From the NCBI GenBank assembly GCA_033717875.1, contig JADDKJ010000005.1, positions 36,715-100,714 on the forward strand: 64,000 nt of DNA. The letters are read 5' to 3'. This stretch comes from SBBG01 sp033717875. Lineage in GTDB: Bacteria; Pseudomonadota; Gammaproteobacteria; Ga0077554; Ga007554. How positions within the stretch are numbered: the first letter of the stretch is position 1; every line of letters begins with the position of its first letter. Shown piece by piece: positions 23,931-32,639 of this stretch. The translations under genes were made by a program, and so were the position numbers. The notes below the pieces were generated by a model. That model was not told where the DNA came from and did not search any database. It saw only the letters and a program-made list of their open reading frames with translations.

Positions 23931-26122
23931 GCGGGCTCCTGCGAATCGTTGTTGTCATCTTGGTAAACCCACACTTCGGGGTTCTCGACCGGCAATGCGG
24001 CCCCCGACTGTAGGCATTTGAAATGGGTGGGCAGTACTGCGACCTCGCGCGTCGGTAGTTCGCCGGTGTTTGGATCAAGCTCGCCAATAACCGAACGCAG
24101 GACCATGCCCTCGACACACAGGTAGCCGAACTTGGTGCGGGCAGGCGGCAGCCCGTAATCCGATGCATTGCGGAAATACTTGATGTAGCCCTGTGTCGCG
24201 AGCGCAGAGAGGCGGTCGCGGATCGTGCGTTCACCACCGAGACCTGCTTTGCCCTCAAAGGCTTCGGCGAACTGGTTGGCGGTGTAGCAGCGTCCGTTGG
24301 CGGCTTCGTCGAACAGGATCTGCAGGATCACATCGCATTTGCGGCGACGTTCGGCGTCCAGACGTTGCCCGTATTCCTGCATGACCAGACGATCACTGGA
24401 ATCCACCTCGCGCCATTCGCCGTGGATTTTGTCCACGTGTTTGAAGGGGATGCCGGGGCCATTGCGTAACTCGAAGATGAGCTCGCGCGTACTGCGAGAC
24501 TCGTCTGGGCGGTACAGCACCATCCCGCTTGAGTAGTAGCCGCGCAGACTGCCAGCACCGGCCAATGCCTGGAACGGGTCTTCTTCGAACTGCTTTTTGC
24601 CGAGCTTCTTGGTGTGGTGGGCGAGGACGACTCCGGCATCCGGGTTCACCTCCTGACGAATTCTTTCCACCCGCTGCGACAGAAAAAACAGCATCGCGCC
24701 GTTGTCGTTCTCGCCGCCTGCGTCTCCGCCATCGAACAGGTTGCGGATCGGGTCGATGGCAATGACGTCGGGAGGTAAGCCCCCAAACGCGTTCGCGATT
24801 GCAGGAATGATTTGGGCCAGGCCCGCGTCATCCAGCACCATGTGCAGTTGCGAGGTGGCAACGAAGTTGTCGCGTGCTTCCAGCAGCCGGTGGGATGGCA
24901 GCCGCACGTCCTTCACGCGTTCGCGTAGGTAGTGGTATTGCACCTCGGCTTGTAAACAGAACACCCGCAGTGGCCGGGGTGGACGCATGTCCAGAAAGGT
25001 CGCGCCAGCGGCCATGTGCGCGAGCCACGACAACAGGAAGTCGCTCTTGCCAACCTTCGGTGCACCGCCAAACACCAGCATTCCGCCTGGGGTAAGCACG
25101 CGCGGCGAGATCAGGTCAGGTGGCAGCGGTGAATCATCGTCGAGCAGTGCGCCCAGCGTGAACGTGGGTAGCAATGGAGCCGCAGCTTTCACCACACGGC
25201 GTTCGCCTTGGGCAATCATCGCCGCGCAATCGAAGCCTTCCGCGACCGCATCTGCAGTGTCCCATTTCTCTGGCTTGGTCGTGGGCGGCACCAGGATCGC
25301 CACCGACGCGCATCCGGCTGCCACACAGGCTCGTGCAGCGTTTTCGGCGTAGTCCCAGCCCGGCGCGTCCCGATCCGGCCAGATCACTACCGACTTACCG
25401 GCCAAGGGTAGCCAGTCTGTTTTGTCGATAGGCGCTTTGGCACCGTTCATGGCGGTGGTCGCCACGATGCCTGCTGCGATCAATGCATCAGCGCATTTTT
25501 CACCCTCGACCAAAATCACCTGCTTGGCTTTGGACACTGCAGGGAGGTTGTAGAGCGGACGCGGATCGGGCGCTCGCCACATACGGGCACGGACATCCCA
25601 TGGCCGGTACTCCTTGCCCGACGGCGGGTCATAGCGATAGACGCAGGCGATCAGTTGCCCGTCTGGCGTCAGGTAATCCCATTTCGCGGTATAGGGGCCG
25701 AGCTCGTCGACTGCATTGGCACGAGCGGGTTGGCGGACGACGGACTGCGAGTGTGAGTTCGACACGATGCCCAGCCACTGGCGGATCTCGGCTGCCAGCC
25801 TTGGAAAGTCATGCCGAGCGGAGCGTCCCTGCGAACGCGCCCACAGATCAATGACATCGCCACCCTCATCGGTGGAAAAGTCTTTCCATAGACCGCGCCG
25901 TGGACCGTCAAGCTCAACCACCAGGCTCTTACCAGCGTTACCGTCGACGTCGCCCACGTAGAACTTGCCACCCCGGATGCGCCCCTGCGGAAACAAGTAA
26001 TGAAGTACAGCCTCAAGCCGATCAAGCAGTCCTGCTCGTAGCGCATCGGTGTCGGAGACCAGCTCGTCGCGCTGCTCGGGCGCGTCATTGAAATCGAGCC
26101 AGATGATGTTGTCGGTCATCAT
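23927..26122 (-). CDS. Phage primase-helicase (TOPRIM plus RepA-like ATPase)
   Basis: This protein of 731 residues has three parts. An N-terminal primase-type region (GGKFYVGDVDGNAGKSLVVE) is followed by a TOPRIM domain with VILVEGEKCADAL and IWPDRDAPG. The C-terminal ATPase has Walker A GGAPKVGKSDFLL and an IAIDPIRNLFDGG Walker B-like stretch. A helical, winged-helix-like end follows. It should prime and unwind DNA at the phage origin. The ATG at 26122 overlaps the nuclease stop and follows GGAGG by 5 bases; a second ATG at 26119 is also possible. Confidence 0.85.
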   Translation of the reverse strand: MMTDNIIWLDFNDAPEQRDELVSDTDALRAGLLDRLEAVLHYLFPQGRIRGGKFYVGDVDGNAGKSLVVELDGPRRGLWKDFSTDEGGDVIDLWARSQGRSARHDFPRLAAEIRQWLGIVSNSHSQSVVRQPARANAVDELGPYTAKWDYLTPDGQLIACVYRYDPPSGKEYRPWDVRARMWRAPDPRPLYNLPAVSKAKQVILVEGEKCADALIAAGIVATTAMNGAKAPIDKTDWLPLAGKSVVIWPDRDAPGWDYAENAARACVAAGCASVAILVPPTTKPEKWDTADAVAEGFDCAAMIAQGERRVVKAAAPLLPTFTLGALLDDDSPLPPDLISPRVLTPGGMLVFGGAPKVGKSDFLLSWLAHMAAGATFLDMRPPRPLRVFCLQAEVQYHYLRERVKDVRLPSHRLLEARDNFVATSQLHMVLDDAGLAQIIPAIANAFGGLPPDVIAIDPIRNLFDGGDAGGENDNGAMLFFLSQRVERIRQEVNPDAGVVLAHHTKKLGKKQFEEDPFQALAGAGSLRGYYSSGMVLYRPDESRSTRELIFELRNGPGIPFKHVDKIHGEWREVDSSDRLVMQEYGQRLDAERRRKCDVILQILFDEAANGRCYTANQFAEAFEGKAGLGGERTIRDRLSALATQGYIKYFRNASDYGLPPARTKFGYLCVEGMVLRSVIGELDPNTGELPTREVAVLPTHFKCLQSGAALPVENPEVWVYQDDNNDSQEPA

Positions 26123-26874
26123 GTCGACCTCCAGCAGCGGTCCTGCCACGGACAGAACTTGCACTCAACATGCGTTGGCGTGGTGGCATGGCGCGGCAAC
26201 AGATCTTGGCTGTCCGTGGCCGTGATCACCCGAACCGCACGATCTGACATCCTTTGCGCCAGGCCGCCGTCGAATGGCACCAGCTCGAACCAGATCTCTT
26301 CAGAGTCCTTGTTGATGGCGGTAAACAATGCAGGGTTCGCAGAAATGCCCGGAATGCTGGCTTCCATATAGGCTTGGTAGATGGCCATCTGCGCGGCATA
26401 TACCGGTTTGGATTTGCTGACGCCGTGCTTGACCGTGTCACGCCAGGACTTGTCGTTCATGGTCTTGCATTCCCACAGGGCGGGATAAGCCATGCCAAGC
26501 TCAGCGGGGCCATCATTCAAGACACCGTCGATGTGTCCCTGGATGCGGCCGCCCGCGACGGAAAAGCCGAACTGACCGCCGCTGGCTTTCTGCGTGTAGA
26601 GGTCGAATCCGGCCATACGTAGCCAACGGATGGCCAGATCTTCTAGGGTGTGTCCGACCTCAAAGATGCGTAGCACGCGGCCCGGCAGGTCTCGGCCAGG
26701 ATCGACGGGGGTTTGCAGATACTCGTATTGCAAAGCGCGCTCGCAAGCAACGCCCAACCTCGAAGCACCGAGGTAATTGCGCGGCGCTTGCCTATCACGC
26801 TGCTGGCGCAGCGCGGCATCGATCAGCTCGCCGATCTGCTCCTGTATCTTGGGGCGGTGATTGAAGTCCAGCAT
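26119..26874 (-). CDS. PD-(D/E)XK nuclease, Cas4/RecB-like with Fe-S cysteines
   Basis: This 251-residue protein has the RecB nuclease core: GHIDG and WECKTMND provide the metal-binding Asp, Glu and Lys. One Cys in the N-terminal part (RLGVACERAL) and three in the C-terminal HVECKFCPWQDRCW form a likely 4Fe-4S site, as in Cas4 and AddB. Such phage enzymes are exonucleases in recombination. No CRISPR genes are nearby, so it is not read as part of a CRISPR system. It overlaps both neighbours by 4 bases. Confidence 0.82.
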   Translation of the reverse strand: MLDFNHRPKIQEQIGELIDAALRQQRDRQAPRNYLGASRLGVACERALQYEYLQTPVDPGRDLPGRVLRIFEVGHTLEDLAIRWLRMAGFDLYTQKASGGQFGFSVAGGRIQGHIDGVLNDGPAELGMAYPALWECKTMNDKSWRDTVKHGVSKSKPVYAAQMAIYQAYMEASIPGISANPALFTAINKDSEEIWFELVPFDGGLAQRMSDRAVRVITATDSQDLLPRHATTPTHVECKFCPWQDRCWRST

Positions 26875-27296
26875 CAGAACGGCACTCCCGTCGAAGCACG
26901 TTGACTCTGGCGAGACAGGCGTTCCTCAAAAAATGCGCGATCCTTTTCGGCCATGCGTTCGTGCTCGACAAGCATGTGCTCCTGATAGGCTGTGACTACA
27001 ACCTCGACCAACATCAGCACTTCCTCTTTGCGGTAGTCCGCCAGCGGTCGCTGCATGCCGATCGATCCCACGTAGTCACCGAGCGGAGCCAGGCACGATG
27101 CCATCGCGGCAAGCTCCATGTCACTGGGATCGATCATGGGACCTCCGCTTTTTTCCATCAGCTGCGAGAAGGCGTTCTGGCAACGCATAGAGCAGAACAC
27201 CCAGCGATCCGAGTAGCGTCGTGGATCGCTGCGCGGCAAGCGCGGATTGAAGTAGCCGAAGCCTTTGGCGGTTCGTGAACAAACGGCACATTTCAC
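26874..27296 (-). CDS. DUF6511-like phage protein
   Basis: This 140-residue protein has an N-terminal zinc-binding cysteine set (KCAVCSRTAKGFGYF and VFCSMRCQNAF) like a small zinc ribbon. A helical region containing LAPLGDYVGSIGMQRPLADY follows. Both parts fit the phage DUF6511 family. The start is a GTG at 27296 overlapping the helicase stop. It lies between helicase and nuclease genes, so a role in replication or recombination is likely but not shown. Confidence 0.75.
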   Translation of the reverse strand: MKCAVCSRTAKGFGYFNPRLPRSDPRRYSDRWVFCSMRCQNAFSQLMEKSGGPMIDPSDMELAAMASCLAPLGDYVGSIGMQRPLADYRKEEVLMLVEVVVTAYQEHMLVEHERMAEKDRAFFEERLSRQSQRASTGVPF

Positions 27297-28966
27297 GCGG
27301 CCTCCCGATAGGCATCGTTGGCGGCCATGACCAGGCGCTGGATCGACGACTTGTTGAAATGAAAGGACAGCAAGGTCGACGCCTGATAGCGGGTCATGCC
27401 GAAATCAGCACGCATGGCCTGCGGCAGGTATTGAAGCTGCTTCTGGGTTGGTGGTTCGTTCAGCCAGCGGCGGGTCTTGTGCGCGGAGTCGGCGGTCTCA
27501 TGGTCGTTGAGCCAGTCATCCGCCTTGGCCATGCAAACGGTGCGTTCACCAACCGCAAGTAGGTGCGGTTGCACCTCTTTCGCTCCGCCCACAGCGTGCC
27601 AGCTACCATTAAGAAAGAAGATTCCACCCCAGGCGTTGAAGCCCGTCGCCATCAGTGCGTCGTCGCTGCCAAACAAGTCGCACCAGCGGAAATTGGACCG
27701 TTTGAGCAGATCGATCTCGCTCATGATGAAATCGGACAGCACGCCAAACTCCTGTGGCTGCCGTTGCCAGACGTAGCCACACAGCGGGCACTCCATGCAG
27801 GCCAGCGGCACGATCGCGCCGCAATCAGGACAGTCTTTGGTCGGTGCATCGCCGTCGTGAAGGTGACCTTCGAGATTGACCTCTTGCTCCAACGAGCCGT
27901 GCATCAGACTGGCCGTACCGAAGTCCAAGACGATGCAGTCTGATTTGATGACGCCAGGAAAATCCTGCGGGTCGACAGTACGCAGACCGCGTCCGACCAT
28001 CTGGATGAAGGTGGACTTGTAGGAGCTAGGTCGCAGCAACACCACACAACCAGTGGGCGTGTAGTCGTAGCCCTCCGTCAAAACTGCAACGTTGACGACC
28101 ACTTGAGCCCGCCCGGTTTCGTACTCAGCCAAGCGCGCTTTGCGCTCACCATCGGATAAATCGCCGTAGATCAGCACTGCCTGCACGCCTGAGGCCACAA
28201 AGGCATCGCAGACGTTTTGCGCGTGGGCTACCGTTGAGCAGAAAATGATGGTCTTGCGAGTGGATGCCTTTTCTTTCCAATGCTTGATCACGGCTTCGGT
28301 AATCAGGCGCTTGTCGAGAATCGACGCGACCTCGTCCATGTCGAAGTCCATCGCCGTTTTGCGGACGTTTTTCAGGGCCTCCTGTACGCCGACATCAATG
28401 ACGAAGGTACGCGGCGAAACAAGGTGTCCAGCAGCGATCATCTCGCCCAGGGTGATCTGGTCAGCCACGTTCGAAAAGACATCGCGCAGCCCCTTGCTAT
28501 CCCCTCTGTTCGGCGTGGCGGTCAATCCACAGATGCCTGCTTTCGGATTGCGAGTCCGCACGGCATCAATGATCGCCCGGTAGCTTGGCGACGAGGCGTG
28601 ATGGGCCTCGTCGATCACGAGCAGATCCAGCGCTGGCATCTGCTCAAGATGTGGCAGACGCGACAAGGTCTGGACCATCGCAAACGTGGCCTGGCCGTGC
28701 CAGGACTTTTCGCTCGCGTCGAACACCGAGGTTTGCATGCCCGGATTCACGCGTTCGAACTTGGCGCGGTTTTGGCCAGTGAGTTCAGTGCGATGCGCCA
28801 GGATGCAGGCTTTGGCATCGGGTTCGACCAAGTAGCTGCCGGTCACCGCCGACAGCATGATGGTCTTGCCCGACCCCGTCGGTGCGACGGCCATTGTGTT
28901 TCCGTGCTCATCGAGCGCAGACAAGGTGCGTTCGACCAACAGTGATTGGCGGGGGCGGAGCATCAT
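27293..28966 (-). CDS. Superfamily 2 DEAD/DEAH helicase
   Basis: This 557-residue protein has all main SF2 motifs: Walker A APTGSGKT, DEAH (VIDEAHH), motif III GLTATP and motif VI QMVGRGLR. The C-terminal part carries CPDC and CPLC pairs that form a zinc ribbon. Phage relatives remodel branched DNA during replication. The ATG at 28966 follows GGAGGG by 8 bases. It is preceded by a single-strand-binding-type gene and followed by DUF6511. Confidence 0.9.
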   Translation of the reverse strand: MMLRPRQSLLVERTLSALDEHGNTMAVAPTGSGKTIMLSAVTGSYLVEPDAKACILAHRTELTGQNRAKFERVNPGMQTSVFDASEKSWHGQATFAMVQTLSRLPHLEQMPALDLLVIDEAHHASSPSYRAIIDAVRTRNPKAGICGLTATPNRGDSKGLRDVFSNVADQITLGEMIAAGHLVSPRTFVIDVGVQEALKNVRKTAMDFDMDEVASILDKRLITEAVIKHWKEKASTRKTIIFCSTVAHAQNVCDAFVASGVQAVLIYGDLSDGERKARLAEYETGRAQVVVNVAVLTEGYDYTPTGCVVLLRPSSYKSTFIQMVGRGLRTVDPQDFPGVIKSDCIVLDFGTASLMHGSLEQEVNLEGHLHDGDAPTKDCPDCGAIVPLACMECPLCGYVWQRQPQEFGVLSDFIMSEIDLLKRSNFRWCDLFGSDDALMATGFNAWGGIFFLNGSWHAVGGAKEVQPHLLAVGERTVCMAKADDWLNDHETADSAHKTRRWLNEPPTQKQLQYLPQAMRADFGMTRYQASTLLSFHFNKSSIQRLVMAANDAYREAA

Positions 28967-28981
28967 GAGCGTGACCCTCCG

Positions 28982-29578
28982 TTACTGAGCCCAGCTCGGA
29001 CGGCCCGGAATCGGGGCGCGGCCGGTAGCTTGGGCATAGGCGTTGGGAGCACTGGCTGTCGATGCGGGCTGAGCGATGCTGCTCATCAGCACTGCGTAAT
29101 CCTTGTGGTCAGGCGTGATCGCAGACTTGATGACGCTCTTGTCCTGGCCGTTCTGGTCCTTGTCCCAGTCGACTTTGCCTAGGAACTCGATGCCGTCCAG
29201 ATCAGCAAATCCGCTGATACGGCGTGCATTCTGTGCGGCGGGGCTGCTGTCACCGGGATGAACGCCGCGAGCCGAATTGAGAATCGCCTTGATGAAGGTG
29301 CGGCCCATGTTGGCCCACTCAGGGCCTTTGGGACTGTGCAGACCAATGAGCGACCACATCTTGCGCCTGGCAAATTCGCCTTCCATCACGACGAACTCGC
29401 AGTTCAGGTACACCGATCCGGTGTTGTCGTTGCGCGTGGCGTAGCCGCCAGTCCAGCCCTGTGATGCGTCATCGAAGCCGCCCGGTTTGACGGTCATGCG
29501 GACACGCACCAGCGTGCCCTTGGGGATCAGGTCGAAGGATGTTTGTTCGGACGCGGAATTGAAATCGAAATAGGTCAT
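28982..29578 (-). CDS. Phage early protein, DUF669-like, possibly single-strand DNA binding
   Basis: This 198-residue protein begins MTYFDFNSASEQTSFDLIPK and contains KGTLVRVRMTVKPGGFD and LNCEFVVMEGEFARRKMWS. That pattern is seen in phage proteins coded beside a RecA-like ATPase. A flexible Ala/Pro/Ser tail follows. Partners of this type are often single-strand-binding proteins. The start is the ATG at 29578, close behind the ATPase gene. Confidence 0.65.
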   Translation of the reverse strand: MTYFDFNSASEQTSFDLIPKGTLVRVRMTVKPGGFDDASQGWTGGYATRNDNTGSVYLNCEFVVMEGEFARRKMWSLIGLHSPKGPEWANMGRTFIKAILNSARGVHPGDSSPAAQNARRISGFADLDGIEFLGKVDWDKDQNGQDKSVIKSAITPDHKDYAVLMSSIAQPASTASAPNAYAQATGRAPIPGRPSWAQ

Positions 29579-29580
29579 GA

Positions 29581-30456
29581 TCAGGACTCCTGAGTTGAAA
29601 TGGATTCGGGGATGGCGGCGGGCGCAGGACGCGCGAAATCGAGCCGCTCTGCAGCGGGCTTGGCAGGACCGGCGATCTTTTTCATCAGGCGGCCGAGGTG
29701 TGGCTCCTCGATCGGATCGAGCCGTCCGGAGCGGTCTTTGGCTGGGAAGCCCCAAGCGTTCAGCGTGTGGCAAACAAAGGCGCGGTAGCTGGTACCGTCG
29801 TCAGCCTTCAGTTCGGCAAGGGTGACGACTTCATCAACGATGCCTGGCAACTCAAGGCCAGTTTTGGAGCCGTCAATCTGCAGCGAAAAAACGCGGCGAT
29901 TGAAATCGTCCAGGGCCTCATTGAGAATGCCGACGAACCACACGTTCTTGCCGCGTGTGTGCTGCAAATGAGTGAGCCAGCCGATCATTTCTTGGCCCAT
30001 CAGCCCATACGCACCACGACTGTCAGGCTTGCCAGTCTTCTCCGAATACGCCTGTGGCTGACCCTTGCACCACTGCAGGCACAAGCGTCCGGCCACGGTG
30101 ATGGAGTCAACGAATACGGTGTCGTACTTGTCCAGCACCGCCGGGGCACCGAAGCGTGAGCACACGGCATCGAAGTGGGCTTGGCTGTAAGGCTGGTCGT
30201 CGCGCAATGCTGGATTCGGGCCGCCGATGAAAACGGCGAAATCGCGGCACTCCTGCCAAGTGCGGGGACGGATCGTGTCCCCAGCCCAGCCCTCTACGGC
30301 CAGATCCCCGGCCTCGAGATCAAAGAACAACGTAGCCGTCGGTTTCAGAGTCCAGAGTTGCGATGTTTTGCCGATGCCACTCTTGCCGACGAGAACACCT
30401 TTCACGCCACGGCGCTCGGCCAGGCGCTGGTCTGCGGTAATGATGGGGAGGCTCAT
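29581..30456 (-). CDS. Phage ATP-binding protein (P-loop, RecA/Sak4-like)
   Basis: This 291-residue protein has a Walker A motif (VGKSGIGKTSQLWTL), a Walker B-like strand (YDTVFVDSITVAGR) and a core typical of phage nucleotide-binding recombination proteins. Such proteins load or act as single-strand annealing recombinases. It is directly followed by the DUF669-like gene, a common pairing. The ATG at 30456 overlaps the preceding stop. Confidence 0.78.
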   Translation of the reverse strand: MSLPIITADQRLAERRGVKGVLVGKSGIGKTSQLWTLKPTATLFFDLEAGDLAVEGWAGDTIRPRTWQECRDFAVFIGGPNPALRDDQPYSQAHFDAVCSRFGAPAVLDKYDTVFVDSITVAGRLCLQWCKGQPQAYSEKTGKPDSRGAYGLMGQEMIGWLTHLQHTRGKNVWFVGILNEALDDFNRRVFSLQIDGSKTGLELPGIVDEVVTLAELKADDGTSYRAFVCHTLNAWGFPAKDRSGRLDPIEEPHLGRLMKKIAGPAKPAAERLDFARPAPAAIPESISTQES

Positions 30457-30767
30457 TTCACGGCCTCCTTGGTGCTGAGGTCGATGAATGCGTCGGCGAC
30501 GGTGGTCACGCCCAGAGCGCCACGGTTGCGGGCCATTTCGTAAAGGTCACGCAAACCACTCAGACGGCGGTGGATCAGACGGGACTCCAACTCCATGCCT
30601 TGGATCGCGAAAGCCACGTCATCAATAGTGGCGTCTTCAAGGCGGCGCACCACCTCATCGGGGCGACTGCCATCCAAGGCCGGAATACGGATGGTTTCCG
30701 GCAGATCTCGGAGATACATCTCTGGCTGTTTGCGCAGCAGCTCGAGTAGCGTAGGTTTCGTTTTCAT
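30453..30767 (-). CDS. Small early phage protein of unknown function
   Basis: This 104-residue protein starts at the ATG at 30767. It is helical and acidic, with RLEDATIDDVAFAIQGMELE and a following RRLSGLRDLYEMAR stretch. It overlaps the ATPase gene by 4 bases, so it belongs to the early operon. I do not recognise a family. Confidence 0.6.
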   Translation of the reverse strand: MKTKPTLLELLRKQPEMYLRDLPETIRIPALDGSRPDEVVRRLEDATIDDVAFAIQGMELESRLIHRRLSGLRDLYEMARNRGALGVTTVADAFIDLSTKEAVK

Positions 30768-30772
30768 GGTGA

Positions 30773-31243
30773 TTACTCCTGAACCAGCGCGAGACGAAAG
30801 CTCGGCTTGCCGGTCTTGACGGTGCGTGCGGGGATGAACGGGGCTTTGAAGGCTTCGGGCCACGCGTTGAACTTGGTTTCCGAGATTCGGTAGCTGACGT
30901 CCACGTACTCGGACGGGTCGTCGCCATTGGCGGCAATGCGTTGAGTAATCTCGGCGAGCCGTGTCTGATCCCAGTCGACTTTCTTGGGCAGGTCGGCAGT
31001 GATGCGGATGCGCCCGTCGTCAAAATGAACGACGCCGGTGTCCTTGTTCGCAGCCAAGCGCAGCTGGTGGGCTCGGTTGGCATACTTGAGATCCAGTGCG
31101 CGATCGACGTGCTCGGTGATGGCCTTGGCAACAGCCAGGAGGTCAGCAGCGTCGTTCTTGATCTGGAACAGCGACTCGCTGGCGAGTGCAGCAAGATCGC
31201 CTGCCGGTGTGGCCAGGACTTCTTCGGGGGATTTGCGGATCAC
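30773..31243 (-). CDS. Early phage protein of unknown function
   Basis: This 156-residue protein starts at a GTG at 31243, overlapping the HTH gene stop. It has an N-terminal helical region (DAADLLAVAKAITEHVDRAL) and a C-terminal beta-rich region (DVSYRISETKFNAWPEAFKA). It is a regular member of recombination operons in similar prophages. A function is not established. Confidence 0.62.
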   Translation of the reverse strand: MIRKSPEEVLATPAGDLAALASESLFQIKNDAADLLAVAKAITEHVDRALDLKYANRAHQLRLAANKDTGVVHFDDGRIRITADLPKKVDWDQTRLAEITQRIAANGDDPSEYVDVSYRISETKFNAWPEAFKAPFIPARTVKTGKPSFRLALVQE

Positions 31244-31452
31244 AGCGCACCTCCTGCATTGACGCGTTCAGAGGTGCTCTTGCGCAGGCTGTCGGCCTCG
31301 TAGGCTTCGATGTCTTCGATGCGATACAAGACGCGGCCCTGCAGCTTCAGAAATACGGGGCCGATGCCTTCACAGCGCCAGCGCTCGAGACAGGCTTCGC
31401 TGATACCCCAGCGACTTGCCAGTTCGACTTGATTCAGGTGTTTGACACTCAC
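31240..31452 (-). CDS. Helix-turn-helix protein, excisionase/AlpA-like
   Basis: This 70-residue protein has a MerR-type winged helix: LNQVELASRWGISEACLERW followed by GPVFLKLQGRVLYRIEDIEAYE. That pattern is shared by phage excisionases and AlpA regulators. It could control the early operon or act as recombination directionality factor. The start is a GTG at 31452 behind AGGAG. Confidence 0.75.
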   Translation of the reverse strand: MSVKHLNQVELASRWGISEACLERWRCEGIGPVFLKLQGRVLYRIEDIEAYEADSLRKSTSERVNAGGAL

Positions 31453-31505
31453 GATGCACTCCTTTTGGTTGTTGCGAATTCGTGAAGTCAGTTTCGAATT
31501 GGGCC

Positions 31506-31550
31506 TGTACGGGCGTCCGCCACCGTCATGTACGGGCGGATGTACGGGCG
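31506..31550. repeat. Three direct repeats of TGTACGGGCG
   Basis: Exact copies begin at 31506, 31529 and 31541. They lie 54-98 bases upstream of the HTH gene in the short gap after the terminator at 31584-31606. They could be binding sites for the HTH protein or an excision-complex site. Confidence 0.55.
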
Positions 31551-31583
31551 CGGAGATTTCGAGGAATTGCGAGGCCCAGAAAG

Positions 31584-31606
31584 CAAAAAACCGCCCGAAG
31601 GCGGTT
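31584..31606 (-). terminator. Rho-independent terminator after the first early gene pair
   Basis: AACCGCC (31589-31595) pairs with GGCGGTT (31600-31606) around a CGAA loop. Minus-strand T residues follow at 31590-31585. It lies 29 bases after the end of the gene at 31635 and separates that pair from the HTH operon. Confidence 0.75.
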
Positions 31607-31634
31607 GTGCAAACTCATGGATACTCGTGCGAGG

Positions 31635-32639
31635 TCATTCCAACTGGATGCCATATCCATCGCCGTCATGCACGATGTAGTCGGCCCACTGAGTGTTGCC
31701 GCTAAAGATGCTCGCGACCCGTTTGCCGCTCGCTGCCGCGCGCGATCCGTGTGCAGCGACCAGAATGTCTCCGGCTGAGACGCGATAACGTTCCTTGTGG
31801 AACTGCTCCACCAGATATTTCACCACTGCGATTTGCTTGGGGCCAGTGATCGTCCAAGGCGCAATCAAGCGTGTGGTGATGTGCAGGGTGTTGGTGGTTT
31901 CATCGAATCGCACTGCAGGCATGTGATCAGCAGTTTCACCATGCGCAGCGACCAACAGACGACGGATCAGATCGGTGTCGACTACTGGGGCTGCGCTGTG
32001 TGGCGTCAAAACACCGGCCAATGACATGCCCCGGTAGTTTCTGGGAGCCTGAATCATTGCAGGCAAGGTTGGCCCAGTGGTGAAGATGATGCCGGTATCA
32101 GGCAGAGTCGATTGCTGGAAATACTGGAATATCGTTTCGACACGCGTCGCCAGCCCTCGGGTCAGCCAAACATCGGTGTGGAGCAGGCCGATGCGCATCT
32201 TCCCAAGGTGCCAGAGCGCACCGTCGATGGCAGCGGTGTTGATACCGCGTCGCAGTGCCTGCGGTATATCCATAAGGTCTGCCAGATAGTTCAGCAGCTT
32301 CGTCGCCGTCACTGAGCGAACGACAGCGGCGTCGGCGGAGATGTGCTTTACGCGAAAGGTTTCTGGGCAACGGTAGCGATATCGATTTGGCTCGGTGTCC
32401 TCCTCGATTTCCACCATGGCATGCTCGTCCCCACATGGGGCTGGATAGCTACCGGCGTAGCCAATGCATTCGGACCAGGCTGAAAGATCGTGGTCAGACA
32501 AAGGGGTTCTGCCAGCCAGCGCCCAGCCGGGCACACCGAACAGCCGTTGCCCATCACTGTCCGTGATGGGCTGCGCCGATTGATCAAACAGCCTGATTAA
32601 CTCAAGCAGCGACGGCGTCGACAGGGGCTTCGACGGCAT
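31635..32639 (-). CDS. Unrecognised early protein B
   Basis: This 334-residue protein has no signal peptide or membrane segment. It looks two-part: a middle region with GALWHLGKMRIGLLHTDVWL, and a C-terminal 70 residues that resemble a winged helix (VSAGDILVAAHGSRAAASGK, then a WADYIVHDGDGYGIQLE ending). I do not recognise a family. It overlaps the preceding gene by 38 bases, so the two are probably translated together. It sits next to the immunity region, where phages often code accessory or defence genes. Confidence 0.6.
   Translation of the reverse strand: MPSKPLSTPSLLELIRLFDQSAQPITDSDGQRLFGVPGWALAGRTPLSDHDLSAWSECIGYAGSYPAPCGDEHAMVEIEEDTEPNRYRYRCPETFRVKHISADAAVVRSVTATKLLNYLADLMDIPQALRRGINTAAIDGALWHLGKMRIGLLHTDVWLTRGLATRVETIFQYFQQSTLPDTGIIFTTGPTLPAMIQAPRNYRGMSLAGVLTPHSAAPVVDTDLIRRLLVAAHGETADHMPAVRFDETTNTLHITTRLIAPWTITGPKQIAVVKYLVEQFHKERYRVSAGDILVAAHGSRAAASGKRVASIFSGNTQWADYIVHDGDGYGIQLE

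Noticed and set aside
26119..26874. Cas4-like nuclease as evidence of a CRISPR system
   Set aside because: No cas1, cas2 or array is present and the neighbours are phage replication genes.
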